Positions 15,244 to 25,400 of a DNA stretch of 64,000 bases are shown one piece after another (within the stretch, counting starts at the first letter, position 1; the number at the start of each line of letters is the position of its first letter). A program made the position numbers and the translations under genes. This stretch comes from Leptospira paudalimensis (GTDB taxonomy: Bacteria; Spirochaetota; Leptospiria; Leptospirales; Leptospiraceae). Under the pieces are notes generated by a model. It was not told where the DNA came from and did not search any database. It was given only the letters and a program-made list of their open reading frames with translations. The DNA lies in contig NZ_JAMQPR010000003.1 of the NCBI RefSeq assembly GCF_026151345.1, positions 11,339 through 75,338 of the forward strand, written 5' to 3'.

Positions 15244-17922
15244 ATGCAAGCAATAAGTAATGTAAAAATTTCAGTTCTAGATGTCATGCGAGAGAATGGA
15301 TTTACTCCTAATGATACTCAAAGAGAATGCATTTTACATACTAATGGTCCTTTATTTATATCTGCAGGGCCGGGATCTGGCAAAACTCGCGTAATCATTT
15401 GGCGTGTTGTCAATTTGATTGCTTTTCATGGAATTGCACCTGATGAAATTTTTTTAGCAACATTTACAGAAAAAGCTGCGAAACAACTTAGAGAAGGACT
15501 TCGAAGCAAGTTATCATTCGTTTCAAAATACACAAATCAAATATATGATATTTCAAATATGAAGGTAGGAACGGCTCATTCTATCTGCCAGTCGATTCTG
15601 GGAGATAGGAGATTCGCAATTGGAGGTAAGCGTCCAAATTTGCCTGCATTAATAGACTCTTTGGGACAATATTTCTTTTTTAAGAAAAAGAAAATTTGGA
15701 CAGATCTGATTGAAGCAGGTGGATACGATTCTGAAGAGAATGCATTAGGAGAATTAACTAGTTTTTTATCAAACTCAAACTTTAGTTCAAAATTAAAGAG
15801 TATAGATGATCTAATCACAATATTTAATCGATTTTCAGAAGAAGATATTGATACAGAATCCTTTAAGACCTCGGACCCAATTTTGAAGAAAATACTCAAA
15901 ATGTATGATAGATATATTGAGTTATTATCAGAAAATAGAAACTTTACAGACTTTTCAAATTTACAAAAAAAAGCTTACCATCTATTAAAATCGAATCCAA
16001 ATTCGAGAAAAGTGTTTAAACACATAATCGTGGATGAATATCAAGATACCAATTCGATTCAAGAAAAGATTTATTTCCATTTAGCAAGCGAATTTAATAA
16101 TATTTGTGTCGTAGGCGATGATGATCAGGCACTATATCGTTTTCGGGGAGCTACAGTTGAGAACTTAGTTCAATTCCCCGAAAGAGTTCGCAGTTATATC
16201 AATGTAGAAACCACAAAAAAATCCTTAAATATTAGCTATCGATCTAAAAATGAGATAGTTTCTACTTATACTAAATTTATAGAATTAGTAAATTGGCAAC
16301 ATGAAACAAGTAAGAATATTTTTTATAGAGTCCATGATAAAAATATAGAAGCTAATTCGAAAGATACATTAAATTCTGTGTTCTTGTCAAGTGATCCAGA
16401 CAGTGAAGAGGACCCTTATGAAACAGTTGCGGAATTCTGTTATCAATTGCGTAAGAATAATAAAGTAAACGATTACAATGAGATCGCATTTTTATTCCCT
16501 TCGGTGATGAATAATAGTAAGGTAAGAAGTTTTACAGAAGCATTTGAAAATATAAATAATAAGCATGATCTTTATGGGACCGCTTTAGAACTAAAGGCTT
16601 ATGCACCCAGAGCTAATACATTCCTTGATACTGATGAAGCAATAGCGGTTTGGGGACTTTTTTTAACCGTATTCGACCGTCCTCATTTTGGGATCCAACC
16701 TAAGGGAATGCAACTACAGTATCGCAATTGGATGGAATCTTCAAAAAAAATTATCAAAGATTTATGTAATTTGGACAAGAATCTATTAGAATATCTGAAT
16801 ATTCGAAAAAGAGACGTAGTTGAGTCTAGAAATGATTTTTTGTCCTTTCTAAAGATGTGCGAAGTTAATCAAATTAATTTAGAAACAGAGATTTCTTTAG
16901 AGATAATGAATAAAATTTCAGAAACGGAAAACTTATCAGATAAATGTAAATCTGAAATTGGAAGATTATCGAAGTACTTGAACAGTAAATATTTTCAAGA
17001 ATCTGATGATACGACTAATAAAAGAAAATATTCTGTTCAATATATTTTAAATCGATTAACTTCTCTTGATTGGACCATTTTAGACTTCTTTTACCAATGT
17101 ATGGGATTTTCACCATTTAAAGAGTGGTTTGACCTTGCTGAACAAGTTGGAGACGAGGGTCCTGTTGTAAACCTTTCTCAAATTTCTCGCTATTTAGCTA
17201 GATATATGGAAGAATATGGTACTGTTTTATCTGGAAGATTGTTTGTAAATTTATCAGAGAATGAAGTTCGTGAAAAAAATCTGTTTCAACTCTCATTTTT
17301 TAGCGGATTTACATATGGATTATTTCGTATGTCAGAAACAGAAGTGGAAGATAGCGAAAATCCATTTCCAAAAGGAAGAATTCCATTTATGACCATTCAC
17401 CAATCGAAAGGTCTTGAATTTCCTGTCGTTGTCCTTGGTTCACTGCTTAAATCAACGAAAGTAAATACAAAACTAGAAGAAATTGTAAGAAATGGTTTAT
17501 CTAAAAGTGGAGGCGAACCTTTAGATCGAATCGGTGAATATGATGCAATGAGACTTTTCTATGTGGCCCTTAGTCGTCCGAAATCAATGCTGATCTTAAA
17601 TGTTCACGAATGGACTAGAGGGGGAGAACCTTCTCGAGTTTTTGAACCTTTCAAAAGACTTATACGAGAGCGAAACTATAAAACGATCAAAAGTTTGAAA
17701 ATAAAGGATCTTCCTAACTTAGGTGATGAAGAACAAAATGATCTTGGGAAGGCATATTCTTATACTGCAGATTTTTTACATTATCTCAGATGTCCGAGAC
17801 AATATATGATCGTGAGGAAATATCAGTTTGCGGAGTCGCGTTCACAAACGATGTTATTTGGATCACTCGTGCATCAGACAATAGAAGATTTACATTATCG
17901 ATTGAAGGAGTTGCAAGGATGA
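15244..17922 (+). CDS. UvrD/PcrA-like SF1 helicase with N-half of an Fe-S nuclease domain
   Basis: An 892-residue protein. Walker A is AGPGSGKTR (41-49), motif Ia is FLATFTEKAAKQL, Walker B is VDEYQDTNS (263-271), motif III is VGDDDQALYRFRGA, motif V is TIHQSKGLEFPVVVL and motif VI is RLFYVALSRPK. These are the SF1A 3'-5' helicase motifs. The last 50 residues carry FLHYLRCPRQY (C850) and LFGSLVHQTIEDL (H877), the first half of an AddB/Cas4-type Fe-S nuclease. The rest of that domain lies in the next gene, across an ATGA overlap. A 57-base gap separates it from the NurA-like gene. Confidence 0.85.
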   Translation: MQAISNVKISVLDVMRENGFTPNDTQRECILHTNGPLFISAGPGSGKTRVIIWRVVNLIAFHGIAPDEIFLATFTEKAAKQLREGLRSKLSFVSKYTNQIYDISNMKVGTAHSICQSILGDRRFAIGGKRPNLPALIDSLGQYFFFKKKKIWTDLIEAGGYDSEENALGELTSFLSNSNFSSKLKSIDDLITIFNRFSEEDIDTESFKTSDPILKKILKMYDRYIELLSENRNFTDFSNLQKKAYHLLKSNPNSRKVFKHIIVDEYQDTNSIQEKIYFHLASEFNNICVVGDDDQALYRFRGATVENLVQFPERVRSYINVETTKKSLNISYRSKNEIVSTYTKFIELVNWQHETSKNIFYRVHDKNIEANSKDTLNSVFLSSDPDSEEDPYETVAEFCYQLRKNNKVNDYNEIAFLFPSVMNNSKVRSFTEAFENINNKHDLYGTALELKAYAPRANTFLDTDEAIAVWGLFLTVFDRPHFGIQPKGMQLQYRNWMESSKKIIKDLCNLDKNLLEYLNIRKRDVVESRNDFLSFLKMCEVNQINLETEISLEIMNKISETENLSDKCKSEIGRLSKYLNSKYFQESDDTTNKRKYSVQYILNRLTSLDWTILDFFYQCMGFSPFKEWFDLAEQVGDEGPVVNLSQISRYLARYMEEYGTVLSGRLFVNLSENEVREKNLFQLSFFSGFTYGLFRMSETEVEDSENPFPKGRIPFMTIHQSKGLEFPVVVLGSLLKSTKVNTKLEEIVRNGLSKSGGEPLDRIGEYDAMRLFYVALSRPKSMLILNVHEWTRGGEPSRVFEPFKRLIRERNYKTIKSLKIKDLPNLGDEEQNDLGKAYSYTADFLHYLRCPRQYMIVRKYQFAESRSQTMLFGSLVHQTIEDLHYRLKELQG

Positions 17923-18776
17923 CCAATAAAAATACCAAGAAGAATGTTGCATTAGAATCTTCTCTTGAGTCAGAAATAGAGACTCTTGTTCAATCCAATT
18001 ATCAAAATTTGAGATTAAATGGAGGCCATGCACTAACAGAAGATGTACTAAGATCTGCTTTTTTACAAGTTTTATACTACTATCGAAAGATGAGACACGT
18101 TGCTGAAAATGTTGAAAAATCAGAGGTTAAACTAACGCTACCAGACCAAATTACAGAAAATGGAAAAAGATATTCGATTGAAGGTGTTGTTGATATTATC
18201 CAAAATGATGGAGACTTATCTATGTATGACATTAAGACTCATGACATAGAATACATTCGACTCAATAAATCTCTGTACCAAGACCAGCTAAACTTGTATG
18301 GGCATATCTATGAAAATTTGACTGAAGATAGATTGGCGAAAACAGCTATCATCTCAACACATATCCCGAAAGAACTTATGACTTTGGAAGGCGATGCATG
18401 GCAAAAAGAATATGATAAATGGGTGCCAGAAGAAATATTCGATTATGATAGAAAAGAAATCAAAAAAACAGTTAAAGAATTTGGGAAAGTTGTTGAGAGT
18501 ATCGAAAGTAGAATATTTTCACCCACTTCTGTAGAAAAATTAAAAGAAAAACCAAAGGAAAAAAATGTTCCTACGTTTGCCATTCGAGTGTGCAGAAACT
18601 GCGATGCTCGTTATACTTGTAGTTCCTATTTACAATATGCAAAGGATAATCGAGAAAGGACCATAGGTCAGGGGTTTTTCAATGTTTATCTTGCAGATGA
18701 AGATCGGGAATTATATCTTGATTTGATTTCATTTCAAGATGAAATCGAAATTGAAGAACCGGATTTAACAGATTAA
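17919..18776 (+). CDS. PD-(D/E)XK Fe-S nuclease (C-half, AddB/Cas4-like)
   Basis: 285 residues from ATG 17919, overlapping the helicase stop as ATGA. The motifs are IEGVVDII (D92), MYDIKTH (D104, K106) and YQDQLNLYGH, then C225-x2-C228-x5-C234. The fourth Cys and the first catalytic His of such domains are present only at the end of the helicase gene (C850, H877), so the nuclease looks split over two polypeptides. It may act as an AddAB/RecB-like helicase-nuclease when the two proteins associate. A frame-shifted single gene is the alternative; the coupling codons look natural. Confidence 0.75.
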   Translation: MTNKNTKKNVALESSLESEIETLVQSNYQNLRLNGGHALTEDVLRSAFLQVLYYYRKMRHVAENVEKSEVKLTLPDQITENGKRYSIEGVVDIIQNDGDLSMYDIKTHDIEYIRLNKSLYQDQLNLYGHIYENLTEDRLAKTAIISTHIPKELMTLEGDAWQKEYDKWVPEEIFDYDRKEIKKTVKEFGKVVESIESRIFSPTSVEKLKEKPKEKNVPTFAIRVCRNCDARYTCSSYLQYAKDNRERTIGQGFFNVYLADEDRELYLDLISFQDEIEIEEPDLTD

Positions 18777-18908
18777 GTGACCCCCAAAGGCAAAAGTAAA
18801 GAAGATCCCTTCTGAAATGAAATCGTTCAAAGCACCAATGCCGCAAAAAAAATTGCGAAGAAAAAAACAAAAAGAAAAACTAAATAATTTAACCCACAAC
18901 ACCTAACT

Positions 18909-21900
18909 ATGAGCAAATTCCAAGAATTCCAAGACGTAATCCATGAAATTTTCGAAATCGACAAGTCCGAATTGGATTTCGGGATCTATCGAATATTAAA
19001 CCAGAAATCAAAAGAGATCCAGAAGTTCATCAATGAAGATCTAAAACCGCAAGTCGAAGAGGCATTTTCAAAAATTGACAAGGAAAACAGGGAAGGCCAG
19101 GAAAATGAAGTGTTCTCAGCCCTTTCCAATTTTTTCAAACGGTATTATGAAGCAGGGGATTTCATTTCCAAACGACGTTACAATCAAGATAAGTATGCGA
19201 TCCCCTACAATGGAGAGGAGGTCAAACTCTATTGGGCCAATTATGATCAATACTATATCAAAACTACAGAGAACCTTTCCAATTTTGCTTTTTACCTTCC
19301 TTCGGGAAAAAAGGTTAACTTTCAAATTTTAGAAGCAAGTGTCTCGAAGGATAATAACAAAACCTCAGCAGACAAAGAGCGAATTTTTGTTCTCCACAAA
19401 ACAGAAAAGCTACGAACGGAAGGAAACGAAATTTTTATTCCATTTGAATATGCCCTTGTGGATAAGAAGGAAAAAGGGAAAGACTCTGCCAAAACACTTG
19501 CTAGTCAGATCTTGAAATCCAAAGAGGCAAAGGATTTTGATTCTGGTCTTTCCCAACCTTTTCCCACTGACAAAAACAAAGATCGAACCTTACTTGAAAA
19601 ACGAATCGAGGAGTTTACCGCTCGTTACAATTTTGATTACTTCATTCATAAAAATTTAGGTGGGTTTCTCCGCCGTGAGTTGGATTTTTTTATCAAAAAT
19701 GAAATTCTCTATTTAGAGGATTTGGAAGAACAAGATCCAAAATCCGTACAATCCCAAATCACCAAAGTAAAAACCATCAAATCCATCGGGGAAAAAATCA
19801 TCGCCTTTTTGGAACAGGTGGAAAACTTCCAAAAAAAACTTTGGCTAAAGAAAAAATTCATCACAGAAACAAACTACTGCATCACTTTAGATCGCATTCC
19901 CAAGACTCTCTATCCTCAAATTTTGGAAAACAAAGAGCAACTTGCGGAATGGGAAAGACTCTTTTCCATCTCAGAACGGAAAGGATATACAAAACAACTC
20001 AAATTAGAATTTTTAGAAAACAACCAGAATCTGGTTCTTGATACAAAGTTCTTTTCCGATGAGTTCAAACAAAATCTCTTAGCTTCCATTCCTAACTTTG
20101 ATGAATCTTGCAATGGACTTCTGATCCATTCGGAGAATTTTCAGGCATTGAATTTGTTGCAAAAGCGGTATCAGGAAAGCTTGGATGCAGTTTATATCGA
20201 TCCTCCTTACAATACATCAGCTTCAGAAATCATTTATAAAAATAGTTATCTCCACAGCAGTTGGAACACTTTAATCTTAAATCGAATTTCAATATCGAAA
20301 AGATTTCTTACAAATTCTGGAATTTTTACAGTTGCAATTGACGACTTTGAATATTCTAACTTAAAAAATATTTTAGATAATTCTTTTACAAAAATCATTG
20401 GTGTTGCAGTGGTAAGATCAAATCCAGTGGGAAGGAAAACTACCGGTCGATTAACTCCTACACACGAGTATGTAATTTTTTGTGGTGCTTCGGAAAATAG
20501 TATTCCATCATTTCTTGAAAAAGACATTTCTGCAAACAAACGTTATCCATATGAAGATGAAAAAGGTAGATATACATGGTTAAGTTTTATTAGAACAGGG
20601 AACAATGATAGACGAGAAGATAGTCCAAAAATGTTTTATCCAATAATTGTGACAAAAGATAATGATTTACGGATACCAAAGATGTCATGGTCAACTTCTG
20701 AGAAGGAATTCGTAATCGAAGAGATCATTGATAAAACGGAAATAATTGTTCTTCCAATAAAGAAAGAGGGAAATCAAATTATTGAAAAAAACTGGCAGAG
20801 GGGTTACGAACGGTTTTCGCAAGAAAAAGAAGAATATCGAGTTAGGAGAATGGAAGATGGTATTAAAATTGATTTTAAAGCTAGGATGGATGAGGAAGCT
20901 CTACCGAAGACTTGGTGGGATAGCAACCGTTATGCCTCCTCAAACTATGGAGCATTAGAATTAAAAAATTTGTTCGGTCAATCCCCTTTTAGTTTTCCTA
21001 AATCGATATATTTGGTTACGGACTCTATTGTTATCTCGGGTCTAAAGAGAGAAAATTCAGTGGTTCTCGACTACTTTGCAGGCTCTGGCACCACTGGCCA
21101 TGCTGTGATCAATCTAAACCGTGAGGATGGAGGAGATCGCAAATACATCCTCGTGGAGATGGGGGAATACTTTGAGACGGTTCTCAAACCTCGGATCCAA
21201 AAGGTGGTCTATGCATCCCAATGGAAAGAAGGGAAACCACAAGAGCTCGGAGTCTACATTGAGAAACTAAAAAAAGAAAAAGCTGAATTGAATAAGGAAT
21301 TGAATAACCTAATGGGATTTCAATCCCAAGAGGAATACGAATTCCAACAACAAAGACTGTCAGGCGAAATTGCGAGAGTCGAAGAACAGATCTCAAGAGT
21401 CGAAGAGGAACTCAAAACAGAAAATAGTTTTGGTTCCATTTCCCACTGTTTCAAATACATCCGTCTGGAATCCTATGAAGATACCCTCAACAACTTGGAG
21501 GTTGAGGAAAAATTAGGTGCGCTTGATTTTTCTTCTCGTGGAGATAAAGAAGAGATAATGCTCAAATATGTTTTGGATCTAGAAACCAAAGACAGCCAAA
21601 GCCTTTTGAACCTAGATGGATTTGCCAATCCCTTCTCCTATTCCATGCAGATTTTAGAAAACGGTGCTTTAAAAAAGAAAAACATGGATTTGGTGGAAAC
21701 CTTTCACTACCTGTTAGGAGTGGTGGTAACACGATACCATGCCCGCGAAGAGGTAAAAAATGATAAGGTTTCTTTTCTTGTCCAATGTGTGGAAGGCGAA
21801 CTTCGTACAGGAGAATCAGTTTTAATCGTCTGGCGAACCATTCCTTCGGAGCTTGGAGTTGCCAACAAAGAACTGAAAGTTCATCTGGAATCAAAATTTA

Positions 21901-22010
21901 AGCTCAAAGACTTTGATAAACTCTATATCAATGGAGATAGCATTCTTGAGAAAGCAGAACTCATAGAGGCACATTTCCACAAAGCCATGTTTGATGGGAA
22001 AGATGTTTGA
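18909..22010 (+). CDS. Type III-like Mod DNA methyltransferase (N6-adenine, beta class)
   Basis: A 1033-residue protein. The catalytic motif IV is AVYIDPPYNTS (DPPY 431-434), and SAM motif I comes later in VLDYFAGSGTTGHAV (723-728). DPPY before FAGSGT is the beta-class order of type III Mod subunits. The region between contains the target-recognition part, with lower G+C than the flanks (about 20220-21050), as is usual for exchanged recognition domains. A coiled coil (about 770-840, Glu/Lys-rich) and a C-terminal domain follow. The protein is longer than classic Mod (about 600-700), with a roughly 400-residue N-terminal extension. The 132-base gap upstream may hold its own promoter. Confidence 0.85.
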   Translation: MSKFQEFQDVIHEIFEIDKSELDFGIYRILNQKSKEIQKFINEDLKPQVEEAFSKIDKENREGQENEVFSALSNFFKRYYEAGDFISKRRYNQDKYAIPYNGEEVKLYWANYDQYYIKTTENLSNFAFYLPSGKKVNFQILEASVSKDNNKTSADKERIFVLHKTEKLRTEGNEIFIPFEYALVDKKEKGKDSAKTLASQILKSKEAKDFDSGLSQPFPTDKNKDRTLLEKRIEEFTARYNFDYFIHKNLGGFLRRELDFFIKNEILYLEDLEEQDPKSVQSQITKVKTIKSIGEKIIAFLEQVENFQKKLWLKKKFITETNYCITLDRIPKTLYPQILENKEQLAEWERLFSISERKGYTKQLKLEFLENNQNLVLDTKFFSDEFKQNLLASIPNFDESCNGLLIHSENFQALNLLQKRYQESLDAVYIDPPYNTSASEIIYKNSYLHSSWNTLILNRISISKRFLTNSGIFTVAIDDFEYSNLKNILDNSFTKIIGVAVVRSNPVGRKTTGRLTPTHEYVIFCGASENSIPSFLEKDISANKRYPYEDEKGRYTWLSFIRTGNNDRREDSPKMFYPIIVTKDNDLRIPKMSWSTSEKEFVIEEIIDKTEIIVLPIKKEGNQIIEKNWQRGYERFSQEKEEYRVRRMEDGIKIDFKARMDEEALPKTWWDSNRYASSNYGALELKNLFGQSPFSFPKSIYLVTDSIVISGLKRENSVVLDYFAGSGTTGHAVINLNREDGGDRKYILVEMGEYFETVLKPRIQKVVYASQWKEGKPQELGVYIEKLKKEKAELNKELNNLMGFQSQEEYEFQQQRLSGEIARVEEQISRVEEELKTENSFGSISHCFKYIRLESYEDTLNNLEVEEKLGALDFSSRGDKEEIMLKYVLDLETKDSQSLLNLDGFANPFSYSMQILENGALKKKNMDLVETFHYLLGVVVTRYHAREEVKNDKVSFLVQCVEGELRTGESVLIVWRTIPSELGVANKELKVHLESKFKLKDFDKLYINGDSILEKAELIEAHFHKAMFDGKDV

Positions 22011-22011
22011 T

Positions 22012-22299
22012 ATGATAACGCTCTTGCCTATACAAGATGATGTAGAAACGAAAGCTGTATTAAAGCAAACAAATCTTGCCCATAGACGGCTTGCAGAATT
22101 GAAGGGGATTTCTAAAACAATTCCGAACCAAGCCATTCTTATCAACACATTGCCTTTGTTAGAGGCAAAAGATAGCAGTGCCATTGAAAATATCATTACC
22201 ACCCATGATGAAATTTTTCGAGAAAGTCTATTTGAAGATTTGGTCCAAAGTGCCAATGCCAAAGAAGTGCAATTTTTACGTCAATACGAAGCTGTATGA
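22012..22299 (+). CDS. Stand-alone Fic N-terminal inhibitory domain
   Basis: 95 residues, starting one base after the Mod stop. The sequence PNQAILINTLPLLEAKDSSAIENI matches the N-terminal helical domain (Fic_N) of class II Fic proteins, including the inhibitory signature S-x3-E-N (S55-E59-N60) that normally blocks the ATP site of Fic. The catalytic Fic core (HPFx(D/E)GNG) is absent, and the frame ends at YEAV. In-frame starts at 21994 and 22003 also exist. It may be a free inhibitor or scaffold, or a truncated gene kept in the operon. Confidence 0.7.
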   Translation: MITLLPIQDDVETKAVLKQTNLAHRRLAELKGISKTIPNQAILINTLPLLEAKDSSAIENIITTHDEIFRESLFEDLVQSANAKEVQFLRQYEAV

Positions 22300-22320
22300 G
22301 CTTTTTTTGAACCGATAAAC

Positions 22321-22388
22321 TGTTAACAAAAACGAATATTTTTAACATGAGAAGTAGAACGTGTTAACAAAAACGATTTTTTTTAACA
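22321..22388. promoter_or_regulatory. Twin 27-bp palindromic operators before the Res gene
   Basis: Two copies of a 27-bp imperfect palindrome (22321-22347 and 22362-22388). Each begins TGTTAACAAAAACGA and ends TTAACA, and the centres are 41 bp apart (about four turns). The 15-base left part is identical in both. They fill most of the 113-base gap between the Fic-domain gene and the Res gene, so they most likely control Res independently of Mod. No dedicated repressor gene is adjacent. Confidence 0.6.
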
Positions 22389-22412
22389 CATCCAAGAAGG
22401 GAATGAACAGGT

Positions 22413-25400
22413 ATGCCAAAAGCGAACGCAAATACAATAGATAAAAACCAAGCAGAACTCCTGAAAGAATCAAAACCGAATCCATTCGGGAAAAAATTAG
22501 TTTTAGTTCACTTCCTCTATTCCTTTTTTGGAGCAAAAGACTTTCGGGACCTAACGAAAGGTATGCGTGACCAATATGAAGTAGGTAACGAGGATACGAT
22601 TGGGGAGCGAGTCATCAAAATATTGCAGGAAAGACTGCTACAAACGGCTCCTTTTGATTTAGATGACCTTGTTGGTTATGCAAATCGCATCGATCAATAC
22701 ACATTAGAGATTTCGGCAAAGCGGGATCATTTTGAAGGTTGGAAGTACTTTCAGTATCTATCATTAGTCTTCACCGAAATCTATCTAGATCTTTACATGA
22801 AAAATCTTTCTGATTTGAAGCGAAGATTGAATGAATTTTTGGATCAATTTCAGAAAGATTTTAACAATAAAGACAGACTAAATCCGTTTCAGTTTGAGGA
22901 TTTGAATGTTTTGGCATTTTGGAATGCAACTGGTTCGGGTAAAACCCTACTCATGCACATTCACATCAAACAGTATTTATATTATCATAAAAAGTATGAA
23001 AAAAAAGACATCATTAATATCATGCTCCTCACTCCAAACGAAGGATTATCCAAACAACACCTAGAGGAATTTCATCTGTCGGGGATGTCGGCTGATTTTT
23101 TCCAAATAGAGGGCTCGCAAGGTGATTTGTATAAAGAGAGGATCAAAATATTAGATATTTATAAATTAGATGAAGTAAAAGGTGTAAAAACGATTGCCGT
23201 TGAATCGTTAGAAGGTAAAAATCTAATTCTTGTTGATGAAGGTCATCGAGGCTCTAGCGGTGAAACATGGATGAAGTTTCGAAAGCAACTCGCAAAAGAT
23301 GGATTCTCCTTTGAATATTCCGCCACGTTTGGGCAAATCATCTCTAGAAAAGCAGAACACTACCAACAATATGCAAAATGCATTCTGTTCGATTATTCGT
23401 ATAAATATTTTCATGAAGACGGATTCGGAAAAGAATTTCATATACTCAATCTGCAAGACGCAAAGTTTAATGAAAAAAAGAATACGTATCTTGTTGCATG
23501 TTTACTCACATTTTTAGAACAAAAACTTTTTTTCAAAGCCTCTGAATCTGAACTAGAACCCTTCCACATTGAAAATCCACTGATGGTTTTGGTGGGAAGT
23601 ACAGTCATCGGCTCTAAAACAAAGGGAGCGGAAGATACCGTTTCTGATGTGGCCGATCTCATTCATTTCTTGAACTGGTTTTTAAAAAATCCAAAACAGG
23701 CTCAAAAAGACATTGCACTTGTTTTAGAAGGTAAAGCGGGACTTGTTGATAACCTTGGACAAGATATATTCTCTTCTAAATTTATTTTTCTTCGTAGTTT
23801 AAAAAATAGTTCTGAGGAAGTTTATAAATCGATTCTCGAAACTGTGTTTCACACTCGTTTGGAAAAATCCCAAATTCATTTGGTCGAATTAAAACATTCA
23901 TCAGGAGAAATCGGGCTCAAAGTTGGTGCTTCCGATTTCTTTGGTGTGATTAATATCGGTGATGTGCCGACATTCATGGATCTATGTGAAGGCAAATCCC
24001 TCATCGTAGAAAAAGAAGAATTTGGTGTCTCGTTATTTCATAACATCAACAGTCATACATCTTCCATCAATGTTCTTATTGGTTCAAAGAAGTTTACAGA
24101 AGGCTGGAATAGTTGGCGAGTATCCTGCATGGGTCTACTCAATATAGGAAGAAATGAAGGTGCGCAAATCATCCAATTGTTTGGAAGAGGAGTGAGACTT
24201 AGAGGTTATAATCACAGCCTCAAGAGAAGCCGATTTTTGCATGATCTACCTGATTCATTAACAGTACCCGAACATATCTTGATAGGTGAAACTCTTAATA
24301 TCTTTGGGATTCATGCAAACTATATCCAAAAATTCCAGGAATACATCGAAGAAGAAGGAGTCGTAGAGGATTCAAAAAAACAAGTAATCACTGTACCGGT
24401 CAAAAAATTGGAGGGAATCCAAGACTTAAAAATTTTGGATCTGAAAAAAGGAACAAACTTTTCCAAAACAGAAATTTTAGTTCTAAAAAGCCCAGATACA
24501 AAGTTTAGTGAAGCTCTTCAAAAGAGACCTATCGTCCTAAATTGGTATACAAAAATACAAGGCTTTGCCAGCGAATATTTAGATAGAAATCAAAAACAGA
24601 CTGTTTACGAAAAGCATCATTTTCAAGAATGGCATCTCTCATTTTTAAATCTCAATCAATTGTATTTCAATCTGGTAGAATTTAAAAAAAATCGAGGATT
24701 TCACAATTTACTCATCCAAAAGCATTCCATAAAAGAAATACTTTTAAACCGAGATTGGTATGTCTTAGAAATTCCCGAGAAGGAATTTTCACTAAGTGCT
24801 GAAAATAAAGAGATAACTTGGCAGGAAATAGCTCTCTCATTATTGCAAAAGTATATTTCTCGGTTCTACTATTTCCAAAAAGATGATTTTGAATCTGATA
24901 AAAGAGAATATATAAAAATCGAAGAATATGAAAAACGAAAAATCAAATCAGGAAGTAAAGGAAATCTATTTAACGAATATAAAATTTCCATAAACCAATC
25001 TGATGTGGATTTAATTTCTTATTTCGAAGATTTAAAAAAAGAATTAGAAAAAACAAACTTTTCAAATGGTAGTCGTTTTACCCCCGAATCCCCAAAAATC
25101 ATTCCCATACTGTTAGACCAACATCTATACAAACCAATTCTATTTCAAAATCAGGAAGTATTGGTCCATGTTTCTCCATCCTCTATTATAGCAAAGAGTG
25201 AACTTACGTTTTTAGAAGCTTTTTCATCCTTTACCAAAAATAATGCGAATTGGTTTTCAGGAATCAACGTTTATTTATTACGAAACTTAAGCAGGCATGG
25301 AATTAGCCTTTTTGATGTGGCAAACTTTTATCCAGATTTTATACTTTGGATCAAAAATGGAAAAGATCAAAAAATTGCGTTTATTGATCCGAAGGGACTG

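Noticed and set aside
17790..17918. Longer start for the Fe-S nuclease gene
   Set aside because: The extra 43 residues are read in a different frame through the conserved end of the helicase; ATG 17919 in the ATGA overlap is much better.
22321..22388. CRISPR array
   Set aside because: Only two repeat copies with palindromic symmetry and a 14-base gap; the size and spacing are those of operators, not of repeats and spacers.
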